NCBI RefSeq assembly: GCF_026339875.1
Contig: NZ_JAPEPZ010000001.1
Location: forward strand, 7,688,001-7,752,000
DNA: 64,000 nt
Direction: 5' to 3'
DNA from: Streptomyces sp. NBC_01571
GTDB taxonomy: Bacteria; Actinomycetota; Actinomycetes; Streptomycetales; Streptomycetaceae
Shown: positions 47,672-55,805 of the stretch, in pieces
Numbering within the stretch: the first letter of the stretch is position 1
Layout of the letters: every line of letters starts with the position of its first letter
Program-made: the position numbers and the translations under genes
Notes under the pieces: model-generated
What the model saw: the letters and a program-made list of their open reading frames with translations, nothing else
Databases searched by the model: none
What the model was told of the DNA's origin: nothing

Positions 47672-49048
47672 CTAGCCCAGCGAGCCGTCCACCGACCTCA
47701 GCGGCACCGCGTAGAGCGTCCGCTCCGGCGTCGTGTCCGTGCCCGCGCCGCTCAGGGTCCACAGCTCGCCGGTCTCCTGCCAGTACGACAGGGAGGCGGT
47801 GTGCTGCCCCCAGCAGGCGTACGACTGGTCGCCGCTGCACCGCACCGCCTCGGCGCCGCTTCCGCTCTGCCGCCACAGGGTGCCGTGCCGGCCGCCGCTG
47901 TCGGGGGTGTGGCCGACGTACCAGTCGGCTCTGCGCGCCCCGGCGGGCGTGTGCGACAGGACGCCGGACAGGCCGGCGGCCTTGGTCGTGTAGGCCTCGG
48001 CCGCGTCGACCCGGCCCCGGGAGTCGCTGCGGAGCAGGCCCTCGCGGCCCGCGACGGCGCTGTACGGGTACCGCCAGATCCGGGTGCGCTCGCCGCCGCC
48101 CGCCCCGGACGCCTCCGTGGCGATCAGACTGTCCGGCGTCGACGTGCGGTCCAGCGAGAGCGAACCGAAGCAGGGCACCGTGCCGCCCGCGGACCCGCAG
48201 GTCCCGCCCGCCGGGCTGTACGAGCCGACGGCCGGCAGCACGTACTGGTAGCCGTGCGCGGAGTAGCCGCCCCGCACCCTGCCGACCGCGCCGCTGTTCA
48301 CGCCGGCCTTGAGGATGTGGTGCAGGTCGAAGACGAGCAGCGCGTCGTCCCGGCCCGCGCCGCCTCGCCCGGTGACGATCAGCTTGCCCTGGTACCAGAC
48401 CATGCCGCCCATCCGGGAGCGGACCGCGTCGAAGTCCCTGCCGCCGTCGCGCGGGGCGACGAGCAGCACCCAGCGGTAGGTGAGAGACCGTGGGTCGCTC
48501 GCGTCGATGAGGGCGATCCGGGCCAGACCCCGGTCGCCGGCCGTCGTGCCCGCCGCCCGGTCGTCGTGCGTCCAGCCCGCCATGATGACACGCTGCCCGC
48601 CCCACCGGCCGTCGTCGTCGGCGTCGCCGGAGGTGGTGACGGAGCCGGGCCGCCACTGCCGGGTGCGGGCGTCGTCCCCGGCCCAGCAGTACGCCCGCGT
48701 GGCGACGGGTTCGAGGGGCAGCGCGCCCCGCTCGGCGCCGGAGCACTCCGCCCGGTCACGCATCACGTGGTCGGTGTCCGCGAGGACGCCCGAGACACCG
48801 ACGTTCCCGCCCATGCTCCTGGTGAGCGTGGCGAGGGTGTCGCCGGGGACCAGGTTCTCGTACAGCCGGAAGCCGCCGGTCGCCGCCGCGGTGCTGAGCG
48901 GGGTCAGTGACCCGGGGCTGTTGCTGCCGGTGGCCTGGGAGGTGCTGATCAGCGTGGCGGCCGCGGTGAGCGCCAGGGCGGTTCCGGCCAGGGTGGCGCG
49001 CAGCGCCTGTCCCCTCCGTTGTCGGCGGTGCCTGCCGCGCTGCTTCAT
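47672..49048 (-). CDS. secreted protein of unknown function
   Basis: 458 residues. The start MKQRGRHRRQRRGQALRATLAGTA and hydrophobic core to about residue 38 form a signal peptide, so it is secreted. Three pairs of Cys could form disulfides. Repeated motifs of W-x-G and tryptophan- and Gly-rich blades suggest a beta-propeller-like fold, which is inference. No enzyme motif is recognised. The ATG follows GGGAGGACGC; an upstream in-frame GTG is less likely. Confidence 0.7.
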   Translation of the reverse strand: MKQRGRHRRQRRGQALRATLAGTALALTAAATLISTSQATGSNSPGSLTPLSTAAATGGFRLYENLVPGDTLATLTRSMGGNVGVSGVLADTDHVMRDRAECSGAERGALPLEPVATRAYCWAGDDARTRQWRPGSVTTSGDADDDGRWGGQRVIMAGWTHDDRAAGTTAGDRGLARIALIDASDPRSLTYRWVLLVAPRDGGRDFDAVRSRMGGMVWYQGKLIVTGRGGAGRDDALLVFDLHHILKAGVNSGAVGRVRGGYSAHGYQYVLPAVGSYSPAGGTCGSAGGTVPCFGSLSLDRTSTPDSLIATEASGAGGGERTRIWRYPYSAVAGREGLLRSDSRGRVDAAEAYTTKAAGLSGVLSHTPAGARRADWYVGHTPDSGGRHGTLWRQSGSGAEAVRCSGDQSYACWGQHTASLSYWQETGELWTLSGAGTDTTPERTLYAVPLRSVDGSLG

Positions 49049-49129
49049 GCGTCCTCCCGAGGAAGGCCAACTGCCCCTCATGATCAGTACGTTGACGGAG
49101 GGACGGGTGGGGTGGCCTGTGAGGGGATG

Positions 49130-50515
49130 CTACGGCAGGGAGCGGCGTACCTGGTCGAGGACCCCGGAAGACGGTCCCGAAATACGCTCCTTGTGGTTCA
49201 CGGCGGACACGGCGGCCCCCGGTGCGGTACAAGGGGGTCCCGCGACGCGCGCCCTGCGTACCGCCGGTGCCGTCGAGTGGGCGAGCAGGTCCCGGGGATC
49301 CTCCGGGAGGGCCAACTCCACCTCGGTGTCGTCGCAGAAACGATACGGCCGGTGTTCCAGGAAGGCCCCGAGGTACCGCCGTACCCGCGACATCTCGGCC
49401 CGTACGGTCACCGTGCGGCCGGAGTCGCCGAACAGGTCGTCGGCGAGGCCCGCGGCGCTGCGGCCGGCCGGACGGGCCGCCAGCAGATAGAGCAGTTCGG
49501 CGTGCCGGGGGGTCAGCTCCTGGCACCAGGTTCCCGCGTCCGAGGTGACCGTCACCGACCAGCGGCGCGGATGCGCCAGGTCCAGCAGGATCCGCGCGGG
49601 CCGCCGGGGCGCCGGGTCGTCGGCGGCCCGGACCAGCCAGCCGCCGGGCAGCGGTTCCACCACGCACGCCCCGAGCGTCGGCAGCCAACCGCGCCCGGCG
49701 CTCGGCTCCTTGGGCAGCGCGAGCCGGTTCGTGTACGGCATCCCGGTGACCGCGGCGGTCCAGCCGTCCCGGTCGACGGCCACCGCACGCCCCCCGAGCC
49801 GGGCCAGCACCGGCGCCGCCACCGCGCGCAGTCGCTCCAGAGAGGCCAGGTGCAGCTCGCGCAGGCGCGCCTCGGCGAGCTTGGCCACCGAGCCGACCAG
49901 CGCCAGCGTGGCCGGGTGCAGTGTGTCCAGCGGTCCGCTCACGTCCACCACGCCGAGCAGACTGCCGTCGCGCGGGTCGGTGACCGGAGCGCCGGCGCAC
50001 GTCCACGAGTGATGGGTGCGCACGAAGTGCTCGGCGGAGAACACCTGTACGGGTTGGCGGGTGACCAGCGGGGTGCCCACGCCGTTGGTGCCGACGACGC
50101 TCTCGCGCCAGTCCGCGCCGAGCTCGAAACCGAACCCGTCGGCCTTGCGCAGCACCGACGCGCAGCCCTCGCGCCACAGCACCCGGCCCTCCTGGTCCGC
50201 GACCACCGCGATGTGGTGGGCCGCGTCCGCGACCGAGAGCAGCGCCTCGCGCAGCACCGGCAGCACATGCCGCAGCTCCGAGGTCTGTCGCCGCCGCTCC
50301 ACCTCGTCGCGGACGAGCAGCCCCGCCCGGACGTCGTGGTCGGGGTCGACGCCGCCGCGCAGCATGCGCTCCCAGGACTGCCCGATCACCGGGCGCGGCG
50401 TGATGCGGGCCGGATGTCCGGCCAGCGTGGCCTCGCGCACCTCGCCCAGCACACGGGCCGCCTGCGCGGCGTCCAGGGCGGCGAGCCGTGTCACGTCGAT
50501 CGGCGGGTGCGCCAC
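49130..50515 (-). CDS. GAF-domain regulator with winged-helix output
   Basis: 461 residues. The N-terminal part (SWERMLRGGVDPDH..., then a GAF-like domain with FELGADWRESVVGTNGVGT) is like AcoR-type regulators, but there is no AAA+ domain for sigma-54. The C-terminus (LTPRHAELLYLLAARPAG, then VTVRAEMSRVRRYLG) resembles a winged-helix DNA-binding domain. GTG start 50515 has GGGAGG 5 nt upstream. Likely a ligand-sensing transcription factor for aldehyde or alcohol metabolism; the target is unknown. Confidence 0.78.
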   Translation of the reverse strand: MAHPPIDVTRLAALDAAQAARVLGEVREATLAGHPARITPRPVIGQSWERMLRGGVDPDHDVRAGLLVRDEVERRRQTSELRHVLPVLREALLSVADAAHHIAVVADQEGRVLWREGCASVLRKADGFGFELGADWRESVVGTNGVGTPLVTRQPVQVFSAEHFVRTHHSWTCAGAPVTDPRDGSLLGVVDVSGPLDTLHPATLALVGSVAKLAEARLRELHLASLERLRAVAAPVLARLGGRAVAVDRDGWTAAVTGMPYTNRLALPKEPSAGRGWLPTLGACVVEPLPGGWLVRAADDPAPRRPARILLDLAHPRRWSVTVTSDAGTWCQELTPRHAELLYLLAARPAGRSAAGLADDLFGDSGRTVTVRAEMSRVRRYLGAFLEHRPYRFCDDTEVELALPEDPRDLLAHSTAPAVRRARVAGPPCTAPGAAVSAVNHKERISGPSSGVLDQVRRSLP

Positions 50516-50716
50516 TGTTCCTCCCGGGCGGACTGCGCACGGTGGCGGACAAGCGGACGCTCGGCCCTTTCCGGCCGAGGGAACTCCGCCCCGTACTTGA
50601 CTGCGGTTCTCATAGTGCCGTCCGGCGGCGACGGAGGGGCCCGGTCCGGACATACTCCGCGGGAAAGTTGCAACCCTCTGCAACCCTGGCGAACAGCCGT
50701 ACGGGGTCCGAAACTT

Positions 50717-50747
50717 GAGCAACGCCGCCCGTGCGGCGTTCGTGCTC
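50717..50747. other. long stem-loop (GAGCA...TGCTC)
   Basis: GAGCA, ACGCCGC, 4-nt loop, GCGGCGTT, TGCTC. The inner stem AACGCCGC/GCGGCGTT is 8 bp and a 5-bp outer stem is offset by a two-base bulge. Transcribed in either direction it would be stable; it could be a terminator or an attenuator. Confidence 0.4.
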
Positions 50748-50766
50748 CTCGCGACGGGGCCAGAGA

Positions 50767-50804
50767 GCGGGGGTGGTGCCGTGTCGGCGCAGCACCACCC
50801 CCGC
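50767..50804 (-). terminator. hairpin terminator of the AidB-like gene
   Basis: A perfect 13-bp stem GCGGGGGTGGTGC/GCACCACCCCCGC with a 12-nt loop, ending 10 nt past the acyl-CoA dehydrogenase stop. Confidence 0.7.
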
Positions 50805-50813
50805 GCCGGCGGT

Positions 50814-52448
50814 TCAGGACACCGGGCGGGCCCGCTCCACCACCGTGGCCAGATCCAGACTGTGCGGCAGGGTGCCGAAGGCCGAGCCCCAGTCGCCGCC
50901 CAGGCGTGAGGCGCAGAACGCGTCGGCGACCTCCGGGGGCGCGTACCGGACGAGCAGCGACCCCTGGAGCACCAGGGCGATGCGCTCCACCAGTCGGCGG
51001 GCACGCGCCTCGATGCCGTCCAGATCGGCGAGTTCGGCCAGCAGGTTCTTGATCGCGCCGTCCAGCCGGTGGTCGGCGCCACGGGCCAGGCCCACCTCGC
51101 GCAGGAACGCGTTCAGCGCCTGCGGTTCGCGCTGGAGCGCGCGCAGCAGGTCGAGGGCCTGTACGTTGCCCGCGCCCTCCCAGATGGAGTTGAGCGGCGA
51201 CTCGCGCAGCAGCCTGGGCATGCCGGACTCCTCGACGTACCCGTTGCCGCCCAGGCACTCCAGCGCCTCCACCGCCACCGGCGTGCACCGCTTGGTCACC
51301 CAGTACTTGGCGGCCGGCACCGCGAGCCGCAGGAACGCCCGCTCCTCCTCGCCGCCGTCGTCGTACGCGGCCGCCAGACGCATCGCCAGCGTCGTGGCCG
51401 CCTCCGACTCCAGCGCCAGGTCGGCCAGCACGTTGCGCATCAGCGGCTTGTCGATCAGCTTCCCGCCGAAGGCCTCCCGGTGGGCGCTGTGGTGCACGGC
51501 CTGCGCGACGGCCTGCCGCATCAGGGAGGCGGCGCCGAGCACACAGTCGAGCCGGGTCGCCGAGACCATCTCGATGATGGTGCGCACCCCGCGGCCCTCT
51601 TCGCCGACCCGGCGCGCCCAGGTCCCGTCGAACTCGACCTCGCTGGACGCGTTCGACCTGTTGCCGAGCTTGTCCTTGAGCCGCTGGATGCGGAACACGT
51701 TGCGGGTCCCGTCCGCCAGGACCCGCGGCACCAGGAAGCACGTCAGGCCGCCCGGGGCCTGCGCCAGCACCAGGAAGCCGTCCGACATGGGCGCCGAGCA
51801 GAACCACTTGTGCCCGGTCAGTTCATAGGTCCCGTCCTCGGCCAGCGGCCGCGCCTCCGTGGTGTTGGCACGTACGTCGCTGCCGCCCTGCTTCTCCGTC
51901 ATGCCCATCCCGAAGAGCACTCCGGCCTTCTGGGCGGCGGGCCGCAGCCCCTGGTCGTAGACGGTGGAGGTGAGGCGCGGTTCCCACTCGGCGGCGAGCG
52001 CGGGGTCGGTGCGCAGCGCCGGCACCGCCGCGTGGGTCATCGACAGCGGGCAGCCGTGACCGGCCTCCGCCTGCGTCCAGACGATGAACCCGGCGGCCCG
52101 CCTCAGGTGCCCGCCGGGGCGCGACCAGGCGGCCGTCAGTCCGGCCGAGACACCCTTGCCGAGGAGCCGGTGCCAGGAGGGATGGAACTCGACCTCGTCG
52201 ACGCGGTTGCCGTAGCGGTCGTGGGTGCGCAGTCTCGGCGGGTTCTCGTTGGCGAGGGCCCCCCACTCCTGCACCTGCGCGGAGCCGGTCGTGCGGCCGA
52301 GCGTCGTGAGCTCGTCCCGCGCCTCGTCGAGAAGCTGTGGATCCAGGTGCCGCTCGACCGCCTCCACGAGGGCCCGGTCGGCGGCAAAGACGTCATATCC
52401 GACCAGGGGCGGAGCCTGGTTGGTCACGGTGTGGGTGCTGGCTGCCAT
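50814..52448 (-). CDS. AidB-like acyl-CoA dehydrogenase
   Basis: 544 residues, close to E. coli AidB (541). FAD/substrate motifs MTEKQGGSDVRANTT, WFCSAPMSDGFLVLAQA and a Cys/Glu region LGGNGYVEESGMPRLLRE are the AidB type, longer at the N-terminus than classical acyl-CoA dehydrogenases (about 380). AidB proteins protect DNA against alkylation and may oxidise isovaleryl-CoA. The start ATG 52448 has TACCGT 6 nt upstream; the frame extends 13 codons further but into the divergent gene promoter. Confidence 0.9.
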   Translation of the reverse strand: MAASTHTVTNQAPPLVGYDVFAADRALVEAVERHLDPQLLDEARDELTTLGRTTGSAQVQEWGALANENPPRLRTHDRYGNRVDEVEFHPSWHRLLGKGVSAGLTAAWSRPGGHLRRAAGFIVWTQAEAGHGCPLSMTHAAVPALRTDPALAAEWEPRLTSTVYDQGLRPAAQKAGVLFGMGMTEKQGGSDVRANTTEARPLAEDGTYELTGHKWFCSAPMSDGFLVLAQAPGGLTCFLVPRVLADGTRNVFRIQRLKDKLGNRSNASSEVEFDGTWARRVGEEGRGVRTIIEMVSATRLDCVLGAASLMRQAVAQAVHHSAHREAFGGKLIDKPLMRNVLADLALESEAATTLAMRLAAAYDDGGEEERAFLRLAVPAAKYWVTKRCTPVAVEALECLGGNGYVEESGMPRLLRESPLNSIWEGAGNVQALDLLRALQREPQALNAFLREVGLARGADHRLDGAIKNLLAELADLDGIEARARRLVERIALVLQGSLLVRYAPPEVADAFCASRLGGDWGSAFGTLPHSLDLATVVERARPVS

Positions 52449-54718
52449 ACGGATACGGTAAGGATGTGCACCAGGCAAAAGAAACACCTGAACGGCCTCC
52501 CTCGGGCCGCTTCCACCGCGCTCGCGCGCTGTACAGGAACGTGTCGAAGCGCAGGACCGCCTGGCTGCTGCTCAAGGACACCGTCAACTCCTGCATGGAG
52601 TACCGGATCCTCGGGCTGGCGGCCGAGTCCGCCTTCTTCACGCTCCTGTCCGTGCCGCCCCTGCTGCTCAGCCTGATCGGGCTGCTCGGTTACGTGGACG
52701 ACTGGACCGGCGCGCACTCGATCGCGAGCCTGGAGTCCAACATCCTGGAGGCGTCCCGCACGGTCCTGACCGACAAGGGCGTGCACCAGATCGCCGAACC
52801 GATCCTCCACGACGTGATGAAGGGCGGCCGCCCCGACGTCATCTCGATCGGCTTCCTGTTCGCCCTGTGGTCGGGCTCGCGAGCGGTGAACGTCTTCGTC
52901 GACACCATCACCGTGATGTACGGCCTCGACGGCACCCGCGGGATCGTGAAGACCAGGATGATGTCGTTCCTGCTCTTCGTCGTGGCTCTGCTGATCGGCT
53001 CGATCGCCCTGCCGCTGATGGTCGCGGGCCCGGACGCGGTGGTGCAGATCGTGCCGTGGTCGGCGACGCTCGTGCAGGTGCTGTACTGGCCCGTCGTCAT
53101 CGTGCTCTCGGTCGTCTTCCTCACCACGCTGTACCACGTCTCCGTGCCGGTGCGCTCGCCCTGGGTCGAGGACGTGCCGGGTGCCCTGGTCGCCCTGGCC
53201 ATGTGGGTCCTCGGCAGCTTCCTGCTCCGGATCTATCTGACCAGCACGGTCGAGGGCCCGACGATCTACGGTTCGCTGGCCGCGCCCGTCGCCGTCCTTC
53301 TCTGGATCGGCGTGTCCGCGTTCGCGGTGCTGGTGGGCGCCGCGGTCAACGCGGCGATCGACCGGGTCTGGCCGGCCGCCGCCACGGCCGCGGCCCGTGC
53401 CGCCAACGAACGGCTGCGCCACGAGCAGGCCGCCGAGTACGTGGCCCGCGCGGCCGCCTCCCTCGCCGCCGACCCTGACCCCGACGACCCGGACATGCCC
53501 TCCGAGTTCCCCGAGCGCTGGTCGCGTTTCCTGCCTCCGGAGGACCTGACGTCCCGGCTCCGGGGCCATGTGAAGAGCACGCACCAACCCCACAAGAACC
53601 ACGACGGCGAGGACGGGCCGCCGGCCGAGTGACCTCACCCCCTTGAGCGACCCGGCCACCACGAGTGACCTCACCGCCGGCCGATCGACCCCGCCCCGAC
53701 CGACCCCGTCGCCGGCCGCATGCCCTCGGCTCCGACCGGCCCCGCCCCCCGGCTCCGACCGGCCCCGCCCCCCGGCTCCGACCGGCCTCCCCCCGCCCGA
53801 CCGGCCTCCCCCCGCCCGACCGGCCTCCCCCCGCCCGACTGGCCTCGCCCCCGACCGAACGACCTCGGCCCCCGCTCCCGCCGTCGGCGCGGGCTCCCGG
53901 CGCCCTCGGGCCTTCCACACCCCGGCCGCCGCGGCCTCCCGGGCGAAGTCCGTGAAGTCGCGCGGCGCACGGCCCAGGACCCGCCGCACACCGTCGGACA
54001 GACGGGCGTTGCGGCCGTCGAGGAGGCTCGCGAAGAGTCCGACGAGGAACTCGGCCTCCTCGGGCGGCACCCCGAAACCGGCCAGGCTGTCCCCGTACTC
54101 CCGCGCCGTCACCGGGACGTAGACCAGTTCACCGCCGGTCGCCCCGGCGATCTCCGCGACCGCCTCGCGGAAGGTCAGCAGCCTGGGCCCCGAAACCTCG
54201 AGATCCCGGCCCACGTACCGGTCGCCCCTCGTCAGCACCGACACCACGACGTCCGCGATGTCCCGCACGTCGACGAACGGCTCGCGCACCTCGCCGGCCG
54301 GGAACACCAGCTCGCCGTGACGGAGCCCGTCCACCAGCGGGCCCTCGCTGAAGTTCTGCGCGAACCAGGCGGCCCGGACGACCGTCCACTCCGCGCCCGA
54401 CGCCCTGAGCGCCTCCTCGGCCGGGCGGGCCTGCTCCTCGCCCCGCGACGACAGCAGCACCAGCCGCCGCACACCGAGCCCGACCGCCTCCCGCGCCAGG
54501 GCGCCGACCGCCCCGGCCGCGTCGGGCGAGCCGATGTCGGTGGGGAACGCGAGATACGCCGCGTCGGCGCCCCGCAGGACGTCCGCCCACGTCGACCGGT
54601 CCGTCCAGTCGAAACCCCGGGCGCGGGAGACCGCCCGCACCGTGAGCCCGGCCGCCCGCGCGGCCCCCGCCACCCGGCGGCCGGTACGCCCCGAGGCCCC
54701 CGTCACCACCACCGTCAT
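52424..54718 (-). CDS. NmrA-like NAD(P)H-binding reductase with run-on frame
   Basis: The first 275 residues form an atypical short-chain reductase: TVVVTGASGRTGRRVAG at the start (NADPH-binding), LVLLSSRGEE, and QNFSEGPLVDGLRHGELVFP. After WKARGRREPAP (near 53890) the frame enters a GC-rich tandem repeat, keeps no stop, and runs on antisense through the whole BrkB gene to 52424, so the literal ORF is 764 residues. The functional protein is probably only the first part, about 54718-53890. The start ATG 54718 has GGAG about 10 nt upstream; M20 of the frame (54766) is an alternative. Confidence 0.7.
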   Translation of the reverse strand: MTVVVTGASGRTGRRVAGAARAAGLTVRAVSRARGFDWTDRSTWADVLRGADAAYLAFPTDIGSPDAAGAVGALAREAVGLGVRRLVLLSSRGEEQARPAEEALRASGAEWTVVRAAWFAQNFSEGPLVDGLRHGELVFPAGEVREPFVDVRDIADVVVSVLTRGDRYVGRDLEVSGPRLLTFREAVAEIAGATGGELVYVPVTAREYGDSLAGFGVPPEEAEFLVGLFASLLDGRNARLSDGVRRVLGRAPRDFTDFAREAAAAGVWKARGRREPAPTAGAGAEVVRSGARPVGRGEAGRAGGGRSGGGRPVGAGGRGRSEPGGGAGRSRGHAAGDGVGRGGVDRPAVRSLVVAGSLKGVRSLGRRPVLAVVVLVGLVRALHMAPEPGRQVLRRQETRPALGELGGHVRVVGVRVGGEGGGRAGHVLGGLLVAQPFVGGTGRGRGGGRPDPVDRRVDRGAHQHRERGHADPEKDGDGRGQRTVDRRALDRAGQIDPEQEAAEDPHGQGDQGTRHVLDPGRAHRHGDVVQRGEEDDREHDDDGPVQHLHERRRPRHDLHHRVRARDHQRQGDRADQQSHDEEQERHHPGLHDPAGAVEAVHHGDGVDEDVHRSRARPQGEQEADRDDVGAAALHHVVEDRFGDLVHALVGQDRAGRLQDVGLQARDRVRAGPVVHVTEQPDQAEQQGRHGQEREEGGLGRQPEDPVLHAGVDGVLEQQPGGPALRHVPVQRASAVEAARGRPFRCFFCLVHILTVSVWQPAPTP
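52454..52460. promoter_or_regulatory. shared -10 elements of divergent leaderless genes
   Basis: TACGGT at 52454-52459 (plus) lies 6 nt before the GTG at 52466. TACCGT read on the minus strand at 52460-52455 lies 6 nt before the ATG at 52448. Five base pairs are common to both boxes. Recruitment of RNA polymerase in one direction would block the other. -35 hexamers are poor on both sides. Confidence 0.45.
52466..53632 (+). CDS. YihY/BrkB-family membrane protein
   Basis: 388 residues with about six membrane segments starting near residue 45, in the typical pattern (AESAFFTLLSVPPLLLSLIGLLGY, SIGFLFALWSGSRAVNVFVDT). The C-terminal tail is Asp/Pro-rich. Proteins of this UPF0761 family are inner membrane proteins of uncertain role, some linked to complement resistance or peptidoglycan. 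The start is GTG 52466; GTG 52541 is an alternative with AGGAAC upstream. It is overlapped antisense along its whole length by the run-on frame of the NmrA-like gene. Confidence 0.9.
   Translation: MHQAKETPERPPSGRFHRARALYRNVSKRRTAWLLLKDTVNSCMEYRILGLAAESAFFTLLSVPPLLLSLIGLLGYVDDWTGAHSIASLESNILEASRTVLTDKGVHQIAEPILHDVMKGGRPDVISIGFLFALWSGSRAVNVFVDTITVMYGLDGTRGIVKTRMMSFLLFVVALLIGSIALPLMVAGPDAVVQIVPWSATLVQVLYWPVVIVLSVVFLTTLYHVSVPVRSPWVEDVPGALVALAMWVLGSFLLRIYLTSTVEGPTIYGSLAAPVAVLLWIGVSAFAVLVGAAVNAAIDRVWPAAATAAARAANERLRHEQAAEYVARAAASLAADPDPDDPDMPSEFPERWSRFLPPEDLTSRLRGHVKSTHQPHKNHDGEDGPPAE
53728..53856. repeat. two tandem arrays, 23-bp and 19-bp units
   Basis: GGCTCCGACCGGCCCCGCCCCCC (23 bp) occurs twice and a bit, followed by CGACCGGCCTCCCCCCGCC (19 bp) three times and a degenerate fourth. 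It lies within the run-on frame of the NmrA-like gene. 19 and 23 are not multiples of three, so copy-number change shifts frames and could remove a stop codon. Confidence 0.85.
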
Positions 54719-54857
54719 GTCCCGCGTGCTCCGGATGCCCTGATCGTGTGCCCTGTGATCCGTCATGCCGCCAGTCAAGCGCCGCGCCTGCCGGGGTCCC
54801 ATCGCTGAAGGGCTCATTCCCATAAGCGGGCGTCCACGAGGGCGCGCCGGGGCGGTC

Positions 54858-54863
54858 TACGCT
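54858..54863 (+). promoter_or_regulatory. candidate -10 box (TACGCT) of the AraC pseudogene
   Basis: TACGCT ends 6 nt before the ATG at 54870, leaderless layout. The -35 is unclear. Confidence 0.38.
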
Positions 54864-54869
54864 GACGCC

Positions 54870-55804
54870 ATGGACGCACTCGCCGGCCTGTTGGAGGGCC
54901 CCCGGGCGCGCGGGGCCTTCATGATCCGGGCGGCCTTCGACCCGCCCTGGTGCGTGCGCGTCGAGGACCGCGCCCCCCTGACGATCATGCTCGTGGTCCG
55001 CGGCCTGGCCTGGATCACGCCGGCCGAGGGGGAGCGGCTCCTGCTGCGCGCGGGCGACCTCGCCATCGCCCGCGGCCCGGACCCGTACACCTGCGCCGAC
55101 GACCCCGGAACGGACCCGCAGGCGGTGATCCTGCCGGGCGGGGAGTGCACCTACCCCGACGGACGCTCGCACCAGGGCCACTGGGACCTCGGTGTACGCA
55201 GCTGGGGCGAGCGCCCCGACGGCTCCACGGTGCTGCTGATCGGGACGCCTAGATGCGGGGCGAGATCAGCGGCAGGCTGCTCGACGCCCTGCCGCCCCTG
55301 CTCTCCCTCACCCAGGACATGTGGGATTGCCCGCTCACGCCGGTCCTCGCCGAGGAGATGGCGCGCGACGAGCCGGGCCAGGAGGTCGTCCTCGACCGGC
55401 TGCTCGACCTGCTGATGAGCGCCGCGCTGCGCGCCTGGTTCTCCCGTCCGCAGGCGGCGGCCCCGGCCTGGTACCGGGCGCTCGCGGACCCCGTCGTCGG
55501 ACGGGTGCTGCGGCTCCTCCAGGACGACCCGGCGCACCCCTGGACGGTGGCCGCGCTCGCCGCGAGGGCCGGGGTCTCGCGGGCCGCGCTGGCCCGCCGC
55601 TTCGGCGAACTCGTGGGCGAGCCCCCGATGACGTACCTCACCGGCCGGCGCCTCGCCCTGGCCGCCGACCGGCTGCGCGAGACGGACGACACCCTCGAAT
55701 CGATCGCCCGCCGGGTCGGGTACGGCAGCGCGTTCGCCCTGTCCAGCGCCTTCAAGAGGGTGTACGGGATCAGCCCGCAGGAGCACCGGACCCGGGCGGC
55801 GTAG
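54870..55804 (+). pseudogene. AraC-type regulator, cupin plus HTH, frameshifted
   Basis: The frame from ATG 54870 encodes an AraC-type cupin sensor domain (FDPPWCVRVEDRAPLTIMLV, RAGDLAIARGPDPYTCADD, up to LLIGTP). The match then continues in another frame from about 55253 (MRGEISGRLLDALPPLLSL) through an intact AraC helix-turn-helix ([41 protein letters not shown]) to the TAG at 55804. One missing base near 55248-55252 (ACGCCTAGATG) would restore a single about 310-residue regulator. No ribosome binding site precedes the inner ATG, so it is broken rather than two genes. A sequencing error is possible. Confidence 0.75.
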
Positions 55805-55805
55805 C

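Larger units (their letters stand above)
50516..50813. promoter_or_regulatory. upstream region of the GAF regulator
   Basis: Holds two direct repeats TGCAACCCT at 50669-50677 and 50679-50687, spaced 10 bp, a good regulator site. No ORF with coding character. It also carries two hairpins that serve the convergent acyl-CoA dehydrogenase end. Confidence 0.45.

Noticed and set aside
53728..53856. Tandem GC-rich array as a coding expansion of the BrkB gene
   Set aside because: BrkB ends at 53632 with a clear stop; the array lies downstream of it.
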